Below, in pieces: positions 47,319-56,151 of a stretch of DNA of 64,000 nucleotides. Position 1 is the stretch's first letter; the number at the start of each line of letters is the position of its first letter. Origin of the DNA: Sulfolobus acidocaldarius SUSAZ (lineage in GTDB: Archaea; Thermoproteota; Thermoprotei_A; Sulfolobales; Sulfolobaceae); the NCBI GenBank assembly GCA_000508305.1, contig CP006977.1:1768621-1832620 (forward strand). The letters run 5' to 3'. The notes beneath the pieces were generated by a model that made no database searches, was not told the DNA's origin, and saw nothing but the letters and a program-made list of their open reading frames with translations. The position numbers and the translations under genes are program-made.

Positions 47319-48193
47319 GGTTCAGATCCTTTCTTCACTGGTGAACCCACAACATTACCCCATTCAGCCCATGACCCGTCATATACTCTGACTGCTGGAT
47401 ATCCCAGTATGTACTTTAACACAAACCAAGTGTGGGCAGCTCTTTCCCCTATTCTACAGTAAGTTATAACTTCCTTCTCAGGTGTTATACCAGCATTTTG
47501 ATATATTTTCTTTAACTCGTCCACTGACTTAAACTCACCGGTCTCAGGATTCACAGCCTGAGCCCATGGAATATTTGCAGCACCTGGTATGTGACCTCCA
47601 ACTTGGGTTTGCTCATCAGCATACTCTGGTGGTGCCCTTATCTCACCTGTAAATTCCTTTGGAGATCTAACATCTACTAACACTAGTGATTTACCAATCT
47701 CACCTTTATTCAATCTCTGTAACAGTTCCCAGAAGAACGCTCTATGGCTACCCCAATCGACTTTCTTCACCTTATAACTACCCTTAGGATATTGTGGCTC
47801 CTTAGGTCCTTGCTCAGTTGGTAAGCCTTCTTTCGCCCATTTGGTTCTCCCTCCGTTAAGCACTCTTACATCATCATGACCGTAAGCCTTGAATAGCCAG
47901 AATGCGTAAACAGCAAACCAGTTGTTATAGTCCCCGTAAAGCACAATAGTTGTGTCGTTGTTTATCCCCTTTGATTCCATTAGTTCTTCAAATTGAGAGG
48001 GCTCAATAAAGTCTCTTACAACTGGGTGTCTGAGATCCTCCCTCCACCTAATTAGTACAGCTCCAGGAATGTGCCAAACATTGTATGCAGTACTTGGATC
48101 ATAGTCTACCTCTGCTATCCTAACTTTAGGATCCTTTTGATGATCTAAAACCCATTTATAATCTACTATTACTTGTGTTGTAGTTTGTGTCAT
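47315..48193 (-). CDS. Thiosulfate sulfurtransferase (two-domain rhodanese)
   Basis: Tandem rhodanese domains: the N-terminal inactive domain (DYKWVLDHQKDPKVRIAEVD to VRVLNGGRTKWAKEGLP) and the C-terminal active domain with the catalytic loop CRIGER (Cys near residue 242) followed by RVYDGSWAEWGN. It transfers sulfane sulfur from thiosulfate to an acceptor. The frame is open to TTG 48202, but ATG 48193 is about 20 bases after the TATA-like AATATTTATAC, while the TTG lies too close, so I choose 48193. It is coupled to a TusA-like gene and lies beside the sulfate assimilation genes. Confidence 0.9.
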   Translation of the reverse strand: MTQTTTQVIVDYKWVLDHQKDPKVRIAEVDYDPSTAYNVWHIPGAVLIRWREDLRHPVVRDFIEPSQFEELMESKGINNDTTIVLYGDYNNWFAVYAFWLFKAYGHDDVRVLNGGRTKWAKEGLPTEQGPKEPQYPKGSYKVKKVDWGSHRAFFWELLQRLNKGEIGKSLVLVDVRSPKEFTGEIRAPPEYADEQTQVGGHIPGAANIPWAQAVNPETGEFKSVDELKKIYQNAGITPEKEVITYCRIGERAAHTWFVLKYILGYPAVRVYDGSWAEWGNVVGSPVKKGSEP

Positions 48194-48323
48194 ACTGATC
48201 AAGTATAAATATTTAGTCCTGAGTTTAAATCCTTTAAGAAATGTGCAAGTCTAGGAAATATTGTATCTTTTCTAAAAATTTCAGCCTTTATCTACCTTAA
48301 CCATTGAAAGTAATCTTATGTTA

Positions 48324-48590
48324 TTATTTGCCTTTGGCTAAAACCAGAACTTCATTAATTACCTCGTCAATATTACTAACACTACTATACTTTCTCCTTA
48401 TCTCATCCAAACTGATCTTCTTCTCGGTCATATGTTTAATAAGAACATCGTAGGTAATACCAACAAGGATTTGATCGTCTATCTTTCCCTTATACTTCGT
48501 CCTTAACTTATCAATTACCTCGTCTACCGTACACCCTTTACTCTCAGTCGGGGTAGAAAGAATTTTATTATCCTTTAATTTCCATGTCAT
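48324..48590 (-). CDS. Small protein of unknown function in the sulfur cluster
   Basis: The 88-residue, mostly helical and highly charged protein (VDEVIDKLRTKYKGKIDDQI, LDEIRRKYSSVSNIDEVINE) has no recognised family. It sits on the same strand between uroporphyrinogen methyltransferase (51 bases upstream) and rhodanese. One Cys at residue 20 is present. A link with sulfur assimilation is positional only. Confidence 0.6.
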   Translation of the reverse strand: MTWKLKDNKILSTPTESKGCTVDEVIDKLRTKYKGKIDDQILVGITYDVLIKHMTEKKISLDEIRRKYSSVSNIDEVINEVLVLAKGK

Positions 48591-48641
48591 ACTAGTAACT
48601 TGTCTGAAGAGACTAAATATCTTTTGATTTTAAACTTCACT

Positions 48642-49337
48642 TTAAGAAAATTTCCATAACAAGCTTCTCATTTTAACAACGTCTCCTAATATCAACATTG
48701 ACGGAGAAGAAGGTCTAACATTAACTAAATCCTTCAACTTCATCACGCTAACCCTTTGGTCAACATATGTTCCATGCTCTACTACTGCAACGTCATCTAA
48801 AGATGATCTCCTTGACATCAGACCCTTACTTACCTCTTCCAATCTTTTACCAGCCATTAATACAACTAATGTCCCTTTATCTGGGACTTTACTGAAGTCA
48901 AATAAGTTTCCTCCCTCTGTGACCCCTGAAAGAACCGTAACCATGTCAGAGAAACCATTCGAGGTTAAAGGTATACCAGCATAAGCTGGAACTGAGTTTA
49001 CTGCAGAAACTCCAGGTATAACTTCGCACTGAATTCCCTCAGCAATCATGTTGTAACATAATTGAGGACCTCTACCAAATACGTATGGATCCCCATTTTT
49101 TAGCCTTACAATAACGTCATATCCTCTTAGATACCTTCTAATCACTTCAATTTCATCTTCGTCAGAAGACAACATGTACTTTACGCTGTTTTCCCTAGCA
49201 TAAATTACAGCCTGAATAGTCAACTTATCATATATTACAACGTCTGCCGCCTGTAAACACTTTAAACCTTTCAGGGTTAATAGCTCAGGATCTCCAGGAC
49301 CTGCACCAATTACAATTACTTTCTTTTTAAGACTCAC
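48642..49337 (-). CDS. cobA: Uroporphyrinogen-III C-methyltransferase (SUMT)
   Basis: The 231-residue tetrapyrrole methylase has the family motifs GAGPGDPELLTLKGL (11-25), RLKNGDPYVFGRG (about 77-89) and PGVSAVNSVPAYAGIPLT (about 103-120). It makes precorrin-2, the precursor of siroheme, which the sulfite reductase next to it needs. Its GTG start overlaps the 3' end of the sulfite reductase gene by 11 bases, and GGAGGTGA lies nine bases upstream. There is no fused dehydrogenase/ferrochelatase domain, so those steps are encoded elsewhere. Confidence 0.93.
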   Translation of the reverse strand: MSLKKKVIVIGAGPGDPELLTLKGLKCLQAADVVIYDKLTIQAVIYARENSVKYMLSSDEDEIEVIRRYLRGYDVIVRLKNGDPYVFGRGPQLCYNMIAEGIQCEVIPGVSAVNSVPAYAGIPLTSNGFSDMVTVLSGVTEGGNLFDFSKVPDKGTLVVLMAGKRLEEVSKGLMSRRSSLDDVAVVEHGTYVDQRVSVMKLKDLVNVRPSSPSMLILGDVVKMRSLLWKFS

Positions 49338-51225
49338 TGAACTTGCTCACCTCCTCAAGTCTCATGGATAGGAGCTTATGGTACTCAGTATATCCCTCAA
49401 CTTTTTTATCAAACTTATGTGGTTTCATTAGGTCTTTGACCTTTTCATGAGACTTCAACCACTCAATTATTTTATCGTTACCTAGTTTCCTAAATACCTC
49501 ACCGGGAGTCTTTCCTAAATCTTTATTCATCTCATAGAGCTGGAATAACGCCACATTCACATCTGCTAATCTACTTGCTGGAACTTGATATAGGTAAATT
49601 ACGTTCTCGTTGTGGTCAATTAGAGGTTCCCCCACTCTTTCCTTGTCCCCACCAATCTTAAGCATATATAGCTCATACCCACTGCCAATCCATCCTATTG
49701 GATGTAACGCGGGTCTGGAACATTGTGCTACACAACCAGAGACACCAATGGATACATCACTATTACCCCATCCTCTCCCCTCTAATTCGTCAATAAGTTT
49801 GGGTAGAAATCTCTCAGAATCTGTAAAGGACATCTTACACGTCGGAAAACCTACACACGCACTTGAAATAGTTCTTAATTTCGAGTAAGGTTTGCCATTC
49901 CTTAAACCATAACCAAATTCCCTCAAAATGTTTTCTATTTCATGTTTGTCCTCATCTGATATTTCCGAAATAATTAAATGCTGGTTTGGAGTGATAAAGA
50001 ACTTAAGGTTCTCAAATTTATCAGCGATATATCTTACCATTGATTTAATTCTACCGTTTTGGTTATCTATGAGTCTACCATTCTCTACAAAGATACCAAA
50101 AATCCATTTATCTCCAAATTTTTGCCAACCCAAGTGTAAATCCCTTATTAGATTCACCTTAACTACTGGGCCTAATTCCACACCACTATATTCCTTTATT
50201 CTCTCTCTCATCCAAATAATTCCAAATTTATGAACAACGTATTTCAACCTAGCCCAATGCCTATTCTTCCTGTCCCCCCAATCCTGTTGTATCCTAACTA
50301 TAGAGTCTAAAACTTTCAATAGGTCGTCCTCGCTTACCGTACCCAAAGGAAGTGCTAAAGCAGAAAATGTCGGATAACCATTATTCTCGCCCATTCCTCC
50401 ACCAACATATAACTGATATTTATCTATCTTTCCACTTCTGGAGACAAGGGGGACTATTCCAATGTCGTTGGATTTAGCTTCTATACAGTCATCCACATAA
50501 TAATCTTCTCCTATTTTCATTATTCCAGCAATTCCTATTTTGAACTTCCTAGGTAGCAAGTTATCTGCATATTCGTAGTGTCCCTCAGGATTTTCCTCTC
50601 GTAAAGTTGATGATGCCTCTTCACTTAATTCAAAAACTTGGATGTACAGATTAGACGGAAGTCTAAAATATCTAGCTATCTTACGTGCTAAATCGTTGGA
50701 ATTGAATATCCCATAGTAACTAGATATGGGGCAACCTACAGTGTTCCTTACGTTATCTCCACAGCCGTTAAGCGTAAAGTATCCTGTCTCTGCTATCTCC
50801 CTAATCGCATTTACTAAATCTCTCTTCTTAACATGATGAAACTGTATATCTTGCCTTGTTGTTAACTTTATACTGGGTTGATTGAACGCAGTGTAAGCAT
50901 CACTAATAGTATACTTATTTGCTATGTCATCGAACATTCTCCATTGCCTAGAGGATATTGGACCTCCTCCAGGTATTGAAACCCTTATCATGTAGATCCA
51001 GTCTTTAACCTGACTGATCCTAGCCTTCTCCCTGTGGAACTCCACATAAATACCAAAGCTTTTGGCTATTAGGGACACTTCATTCTCTAGATCCTCTCTC
51101 GTCAAATTTTTAAGAGCGTTCTTAACGTTTATGGTATCTTCTTTTAGACCCCTAGTTTTAGCTTTTATCTTCTCTTCTTCAGAGTAGTTCCCTGGATCTG
51201 TTTTAAATTGGGGTTCGATAGGAAT
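49327..51225 (-). CDS. Siroheme-dependent sulfite reductase (ferredoxin/nitrite reductase family)
   Basis: The protein has two sulfite/nitrite reductase repeats and the siroheme-4Fe4S cysteines C417-x5-C423 (ACVGFPTCKM) and C458-x3-C462 (SGCVAQCSRP), numbered from TTG 51105. It reduces sulfite to sulfide with six electrons. TTG 51105 gives 592 residues, but the frame extends 40 codons upstream with the family-like SEEEKIKAKTRGL and no ATG, GTG or TTG. GAGGTGA (51238-51232) lies six bases before ATT 51225, so I propose a start there. The frame is continuous with the upstream reductase gene except for its TGA. Confidence 0.85.
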   Translation of the reverse strand: MPIEPQFKTDPGNYSEEEKIKAKTRGLKEDTINVKNALKNLTREDLENEVSLIAKSFGIYVEFHREKARISQVKDWIYMIRVSIPGGGPISSRQWRMFDDIANKYTISDAYTAFNQPSIKLTTRQDIQFHHVKKRDLVNAIREIAETGYFTLNGCGDNVRNTVGCPISSYYGIFNSNDLARKIARYFRLPSNLYIQVFELSEEASSTLREENPEGHYEYADNLLPRKFKIGIAGIMKIGEDYYVDDCIEAKSNDIGIVPLVSRSGKIDKYQLYVGGGMGENNGYPTFSALALPLGTVSEDDLLKVLDSIVRIQQDWGDRKNRHWARLKYVVHKFGIIWMRERIKEYSGVELGPVVKVNLIRDLHLGWQKFGDKWIFGIFVENGRLIDNQNGRIKSMVRYIADKFENLKFFITPNQHLIISEISDEDKHEIENILREFGYGLRNGKPYSKLRTISSACVGFPTCKMSFTDSERFLPKLIDELEGRGWGNSDVSIGVSGCVAQCSRPALHPIGWIGSGYELYMLKIGGDKERVGEPLIDHNENVIYLYQVPASRLADVNVALFQLYEMNKDLGKTPGEVFRKLGNDKIIEWLKSHEKVKDLMKPHKFDKKVEGYTEYHKLLSMRLEEVSKFSES

Positions 51226-51231
51226 GTTAGT

Positions 51232-51951
51232 TCACCTCTCCCTGAAATGCAAACCACATTCCTTATCTCCTGACTGCTCCCACCACCACCTTCCTGCTCT
51301 AGGATGCTCCCATGACTTGACAGCCCTAGTACAGGGTTCACAACCTATGCTCTTATAGCCCATGTCATAAAGCTTGTTATAGGGCAAATTATTCCTCTTA
51401 ATATACTCCCACACTTGCTCCCATGTCCAGTCAGCTAAAGGATTGATTTTTATTATACCACCGTTCACCTCATCTACCTCTATCTTTTTGATTTTAGTTC
51501 TGGTCACATTCTGCTCTCTCCTAAGCCCCGTTATCCAAGCATCTAAACCCTTTAAAGCCCTTTGTAGAGGTTTAACTTTTCTTACCTCACAACAGAGCTT
51601 CCTAAACTCTACACTCTTGTAAAATAAATTAACGCCATATCTATTCACCATATCTTCAACGTCTTCTTTATCAGGAAAATATATCCTAATTTCAGTCTTT
51701 GGATACTTAGTTCTTAATTCGTCAATAAGATTATATGTCTCTTGGTTTAATCTTCCCGTATCTATAATGAAAATTATAGGCTTATCGGCAATTTGATTCA
51801 TTATATCCAGAATTACAATATCCTCTGCCTGTAAACTACAGGCTAGTGCAATCCTTGGATAAAACTCATGAATACTCCATCTTAATACTTCTAAAGGTTC
51901 ACTATTCTCAAAGTGATTATTTAGTTCCTCGATCTCTTTCTGGTTAAACAT
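51232..51951 (-). CDS. cysH: PAPS/APS reductase
   Basis: The 239-residue protein of the PAPS reductase family contains LACSLQAEDIVILD (ATP-sulfurylase-like PP-motif region), WITGLRREQNVTRT, NPLADWTWEQVWEYI, and the C-terminal catalytic ECGLHFRER. CC and CEPC cysteines (LCCEVRKV; GCEPCTRAV) indicate a 4Fe-4S cluster, as in APS-using enzymes. It reduces activated sulfate to sulfite. It is the first gene of the minus-strand unit cysH, sulfite reductase, cobA, and diverges from ATP sulfurylase. Confidence 0.92.
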   Translation of the reverse strand: MFNQKEIEELNNHFENSEPLEVLRWSIHEFYPRIALACSLQAEDIVILDIMNQIADKPIIFIIDTGRLNQETYNLIDELRTKYPKTEIRIYFPDKEDVEDMVNRYGVNLFYKSVEFRKLCCEVRKVKPLQRALKGLDAWITGLRREQNVTRTKIKKIEVDEVNGGIIKINPLADWTWEQVWEYIKRNNLPYNKLYDMGYKSIGCEPCTRAVKSWEHPRAGRWWWEQSGDKECGLHFRER

Positions 51952-52061
51952 ACTACAAACGACTACTGATAAAATAGTGTAGTTTAAATTTTAGTATTTC
52001 GATATATGCAACTTTTGCACAAGTAACTAGAAATATAAATATGTATTGTAGTTTTAGTGTA
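51952..52061. promoter_or_regulatory. Divergent promoter, cysH / ATP sulfurylase
   Basis: AAATATAAAT (52031-52040) is a TATA box about 26 bases before ATG 52062, predicting a leaderless sulfurylase mRNA. On the minus strand GCATATATCG or AAATTTAAAC can serve cysH. A shared regulatory site is likely, but I see no clear operator repeat. Confidence 0.55.
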
Positions 52062-53294
52062 ATGATTGGGCATGGAAAGATTGAAATTAGTGAGAGAATT
52101 ACAAAAATTAATGATTTTAAGGAATTAAAATCTGTTGAAGTGAAAAGACAGATAGCTCATGAAATTATAAGCATAAGTTACGGCTTTTTATCGCCATTAA
52201 GAGGTTTCATGAATTATGAAGAGGTAGACAGTGTAGTAGAGGAGATGAGGTTACCAAATGGTGTTCTTTGGCCTATACCAATAGTTTTAGACCTAAATGA
52301 GAGCGAAGCTGAGGAAGTAAAGGAGGGTGATGTAATTGGATTCACGTATATGGGTAAACCTTTAGCTATAATGAAGGTTGAAGAGAAATTCAGTTACGAT
52401 AAGGGTAAGATGGCTGAGAAAGTTTATAAAACCAGAGATGTAAAGCATCCGGGAGTAAAAAGAACTCTCTCGTATAAGGAGAAATTCGTTTCAGGTGAAG
52501 TTTACCTTGTGAACGTGCCTAAGTTTACCTCAGTTTATTCAGATTTTTGGTTGACACCTAGGCAACATAGAGAGTTATTCGAAAGGATGGGATGGAAAAA
52601 AGTAGTTGCATTTCAGACCAGAAATGTACCTCACACTGGACATGAGTACTTAATGAAGTTTGCTTGGTTTGCAGCAAATGATGGATTAAGAGTTGATGAG
52701 CCTAGAACTGGAATATTGGTCAATGTGGTCATAGGCGAGAAGAGGATAGGTGACTACATTGATGAGGCAATACTATTAACACATAAAGCACTTGTTGATG
52801 CGGGTTACATCAGCAAGAGAGTTCATAAGCTCTCATTCACGCTATGGGATATGAGATATGCTGGACCTAGAGAGGCTTTGCTTCATGCAATTATTAGGAC
52901 TAACCTGGGCTGTACACACCACATATTTGGAAGGGACCATGCAGGGGTAGGGAATTATTATTCACCATACGAGGCTCATGAAATATTTGATAAAATAAAT
53001 GAGGATGATCTTCTTATTAAACCTATTTTCATAAGGGAAAATTACTACTGTCCAAAGTGTGGAACTATAGAAAATGATATCTTATGTGACCATGATTCAG
53101 ATAAGCAGGAGTTTAGTGGAAGCCTAATAAGGAGTATAATTATGGACGAGGTTAAACCAACAAAGATGGTTATGAGATCTGAAGTTTATGATGTGCTCAT
53201 GGAGTCAGCTAAAAAGTATGGATTTGGAACACCGTTCGTTACAGAGGAATACCTAAATAGGAGAGAGAGTATATTTGAATTAAGTGATGTATGA
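52062..53294 (+). CDS. sat: Sulfate adenylyltransferase (ATP sulfurylase)
   Basis: The enzyme has the family motifs FQTRNVPHTGHEYL (TxxxxHxGH), GRDHAGVGNYYSPYEAHEI and a zinc-binding YYCPKCG...CDHD segment, as in thermophilic ATP sulfurylases. It activates sulfate with ATP to APS, which the divergent reductase gene uses. The frame is open to ATG 52041, but that ATG overlaps the TATA box; ATG 52062 (MIGHGKIEISERI, 410 residues) fits leaderless transcription. The stop overlaps the next start by four bases. Confidence 0.93.
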   Translation: MIGHGKIEISERITKINDFKELKSVEVKRQIAHEIISISYGFLSPLRGFMNYEEVDSVVEEMRLPNGVLWPIPIVLDLNESEAEEVKEGDVIGFTYMGKPLAIMKVEEKFSYDKGKMAEKVYKTRDVKHPGVKRTLSYKEKFVSGEVYLVNVPKFTSVYSDFWLTPRQHRELFERMGWKKVVAFQTRNVPHTGHEYLMKFAWFAANDGLRVDEPRTGILVNVVIGEKRIGDYIDEAILLTHKALVDAGYISKRVHKLSFTLWDMRYAGPREALLHAIIRTNLGCTHHIFGRDHAGVGNYYSPYEAHEIFDKINEDDLLIKPIFIRENYYCPKCGTIENDILCDHDSDKQEFSGSLIRSIIMDEVKPTKMVMRSEVYDVLMESAKKYGFGTPFVTEEYLNRRESIFELSDV

Positions 53295-53599
53295 TGAGAG
53301 TGTATATTTGGCTCAGTGAAGAGGTTGCAAAAAAGTTAGAGGAGCTTGGTATCAGATATGGTAAAGAGGTGCTTGGAGGTATGAAGAGGTTGGAAATTGA
53401 GGTAGAGGAGGAAATAGTGAAGAGAATTGTGGAAGTACTTCCAAATGCTAAAGTGGATAGGAGCACAACCAATTCCATAGAACTTCTTCCAAAGCACTTT
53501 AAAGAGAAGGTCATACAACTACTTCTGAACGGGAGAACCGATCCAAAGGATGCCTTAATAGAGGCGCTGAACATCTATGCTAAACAAAAACAATCTTAA
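53291..53599 (+). CDS. Small conserved-looking protein coupled to ATP sulfurylase
   Basis: The 102-residue protein of unknown family is mixed alpha/beta (MRVYIWLSEEVAKKLEELG, KRLEIEVEEEIVKRIVEVL). ATG 53291 overlaps the sulfurylase stop by four bases (ATGA), so it is translationally coupled and may act in sulfate activation. It contains no cysteine and no obvious catalytic motif. Confidence 0.68.
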   Translation: MMRVYIWLSEEVAKKLEELGIRYGKEVLGGMKRLEIEVEEEIVKRIVEVLPNAKVDRSTTNSIELLPKHFKEKVIQLLLNGRTDPKDALIEALNIYAKQKQS

Positions 53600-53848
53600 G
53601 CAATGTAATTTTTTGAGAATTATCATGGCTTTCAAAAATTTACAATACTAAGGCTAAGTCGGTAAATATCATTTTTATTTACAACAGGTAGTTTCAAAAA
53701 TATTTCAAAGATTTATCCTTGCTAAAAGAAAAATTATTAGGTTTAAAAATCTTTAAATAACATCGGATCCACAATTAGATGGTTTTTATCACCTAACTTC
53801 TTAAAACTCTATAAATAGTTTATTAACTTGTTAGGAGTATAAGAGTGT

Positions 53849-54784
53849 ATGAAGGCAGCTGTTCTTATCGCATATAACTCGCCTTTTGAAATCAGAAAAG
53901 ATGTGGAGCCAAATGGATCAGGAGTTATAGTTGATGTAGCAGCTACAGGTATTTGTGGACGAGATCTAGTGGTATGGAAGGGAGGATTCAGAAATCTGAA
54001 ATTACCACTGATATTAGGTCATGAGATAGTAGGCTATTATAAGGGAAAACCAGTAGCTGTTTATCCTAACTTATCCTGTGGAAATTGTGAATATTGTAAA
54101 GCTGGAAAAGAAAACTTATGCGAAAATGCGAAAATAATAGGAGAAGGAGAGATTACGGGTGGTTATGGAGAAAAAGTGATCGCGCCTGAAAAGAACTTAA
54201 TACCTTTACCCACTGAGGAGATGGAGAAGTATGCTGCTGCACTGGACCCTGTAGCCACTGCTATACATTCAGCCAAGTTAGCCAATCTAAATAAGGACAG
54301 CAAAGTATTGGTAACAGGAGCAGGAGGAGGAGTGGGAGTTCACTTAGTTCAATATTTAAAGCACATAGGTGTAAAGGAGGTTTACGGATTAACTTCTAAG
54401 GTGGACAAACTTAAAGAGCTTGGAGTAACTCCTATTACACAGATAAAGAACGAAAAGTTCGATGCGGTATTTGAACTTGTGGGCTCAAAGACTATAAATG
54501 ACTCTCTTAGATCCCTAAAGAAAGAGGGAACTTTAGTGTTAATTGGGAATGTGGAAGGAGAGCCAATAACGTTATTGAGACCAGCCTTAACTGTCATGAG
54601 ACAGCAGAAAATAGTAGGATCAGCAGCCTATACTAAGGAAGAATATGAAGAGGCAATAAGGATAATTGGTGGGAATAAGATTAAAATAATATATGAGAGT
54701 TATGAACTGGAGAGGATCAACGAAGCTTATAGAAAGCTAGCCAATAGGGAGATATTTGGAAGGGCAGTATTGAAACTAAGATAA
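53849..54784 (+). CDS. Zinc-dependent alcohol dehydrogenase family (MDR) protein
   Basis: The 311-residue MDR protein has GICGRDLVVWKGGF (catalytic Zn Cys35 region), LGHEIVGYY, structural-zinc cysteines CGNCEYCKAGKENLC (about 77-91), and the NAD(P) loop TGAGGGVGVHLVQYL (about 155-169). It oxidises an alcohol or reduces an enoyl compound. It is shorter than most (about 345), missing part of the C-terminal segment. It precedes the lipoate ligase gene and the fatty-acid-type cluster but is probably a separate transcript. Confidence 0.86.
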   Translation: MKAAVLIAYNSPFEIRKDVEPNGSGVIVDVAATGICGRDLVVWKGGFRNLKLPLILGHEIVGYYKGKPVAVYPNLSCGNCEYCKAGKENLCENAKIIGEGEITGGYGEKVIAPEKNLIPLPTEEMEKYAAALDPVATAIHSAKLANLNKDSKVLVTGAGGGVGVHLVQYLKHIGVKEVYGLTSKVDKLKELGVTPITQIKNEKFDAVFELVGSKTINDSLRSLKKEGTLVLIGNVEGEPITLLRPALTVMRQQKIVGSAAYTKEEYEEAIRIIGGNKIKIIYESYELERINEAYRKLANREIFGRAVLKLR

Positions 54785-54994
54785 TACTTAACTATCTCCT
54801 TCTCGCAGTCATAAAAAATGGTATATAATATTTTTTATTCGACGAAAATTCATGATACTTTTTCAATATCTCTATGGCTTGGCGTTTTAATACCACTTAC
54901 TTGAAGATTAGTTTTCCATGTATTTCACTCATAATATTGGTACTCTAAGTTATTATACAAAGTTATTATAGTTAGAGTAAATACTATACTATAT

Positions 54995-56119
54995 ATGGCA
55001 TCTATAAGCAGTGTAATAGGAAAAACAATGTTCATAAGCCAAGGTGAGTTAGCTGACACAGTAGCAATACCAGCAGCAATAATCTATGAAACAAAGCAGC
55101 TGAATGAACCTGTTTTGGTGGTCACAAGCACGGGTAAGAGTGGAATTAGCTTAGGCTACTTTCAAGATATTGACACTGAAGTGAACTTAGATGAGGCGAG
55201 GAGAAGGGGAGTAGATGTAATAAGGAGATTAGGTGTAGGAGGTGGTACGATATATGCCTCTAAGGGATCTAGTATGGCAATGTTCATGACATTCCCGAAG
55301 GACTTCTTCACCAATATGGAAAAAGCCTTCTGTCAAATAGGATCAGCAGCCGTTCATGCGTATTTCAAGTTAGGTGTAAAGGGTGCTTGGTACGATCATA
55401 TTGGCGATGTTAGGGTAGGATCCCCGAGAGCCTATAGGAAAATTACAGGATTTGGATTCACTACGATAGAGGATATACTGGTACTTAATATGGTGATAGG
55501 TGCAGGCAAAATAGACGTACAGGAGATGATAAATGTGATTAAAGTCCCTCCCGAAAAGTTCTCGGATAAAACCTCAAAGAACGTCCAAGATTACTTAACG
55601 TCTGTAGAGGAAGAGACGGGAAGAAAGCCCTCTGACGAAGAAGTCTATGAAGCCTTTAAAACCAGTTTAGAGGAGACCTTAAGGATAAAGTTAGAACCCC
55701 ATGAGTTCTCGGATCAGGCTAAAGCAATATTTAACAAGTATAAGGAGATGGCTAAATCAGACCAAAACCTATTCCTTAGATCCAGTGGAAAGAGATTCTC
55801 TAATATTCCTCAAGGGTATGTCGTAGGCTTCTCCAGATATAAGGCTAGGAAGTTGGTAGTTACGCATTTACTGACAGATGGTAAAGAGATTAAAGACATC
55901 ATGATAAGTGGAGATTTTTACTGCTCTCCATCAGAGTACTTATTTGAGCTTGAACAAAAACTTAAGGGAATCCCCTTAGACGATAAGGAAAAGATTTCAA
56001 ATACTGTAAATAGTGTGTTCACCAGTAAGAATTTCGAGATGCCAATGGTCAAAGTAGATGACATAGTGGAGTCGATCATTAGAGCTATAGATAATGCCAA
56101 ACAACAACTACACAAATGA
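54995..56119 (+). CDS. lplA: Lipoate-protein ligase A
   Basis: The 374-residue protein has the LplA catalytic start RRGVDVIRRLGVGGGTIYAS (lipoyl-binding loop R..GGG), GAWYDHIGDVRVGSPRAYRK (the lysine/lipoate pocket region) and an accessory C-terminal domain beginning ISGDFYCSPSEYLFELEQKL, so both LplA and LplB parts are in one chain. It attaches lipoate to E2 subunits or glycine cleavage H protein. Neither substrate gene is in the window. Confidence 0.82.
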   Translation: MASISSVIGKTMFISQGELADTVAIPAAIIYETKQLNEPVLVVTSTGKSGISLGYFQDIDTEVNLDEARRRGVDVIRRLGVGGGTIYASKGSSMAMFMTFPKDFFTNMEKAFCQIGSAAVHAYFKLGVKGAWYDHIGDVRVGSPRAYRKITGFGFTTIEDILVLNMVIGAGKIDVQEMINVIKVPPEKFSDKTSKNVQDYLTSVEEETGRKPSDEEVYEAFKTSLEETLRIKLEPHEFSDQAKAIFNKYKEMAKSDQNLFLRSSGKRFSNIPQGYVVGFSRYKARKLVVTHLLTDGKEIKDIMISGDFYCSPSEYLFELEQKLKGIPLDDKEKISNTVNSVFTSKNFEMPMVKVDDIVESIIRAIDNAKQQLHK

Positions 56120-56151
56120 ATAGGGAAGCATATTCCAAATTAAAGCTTCAG

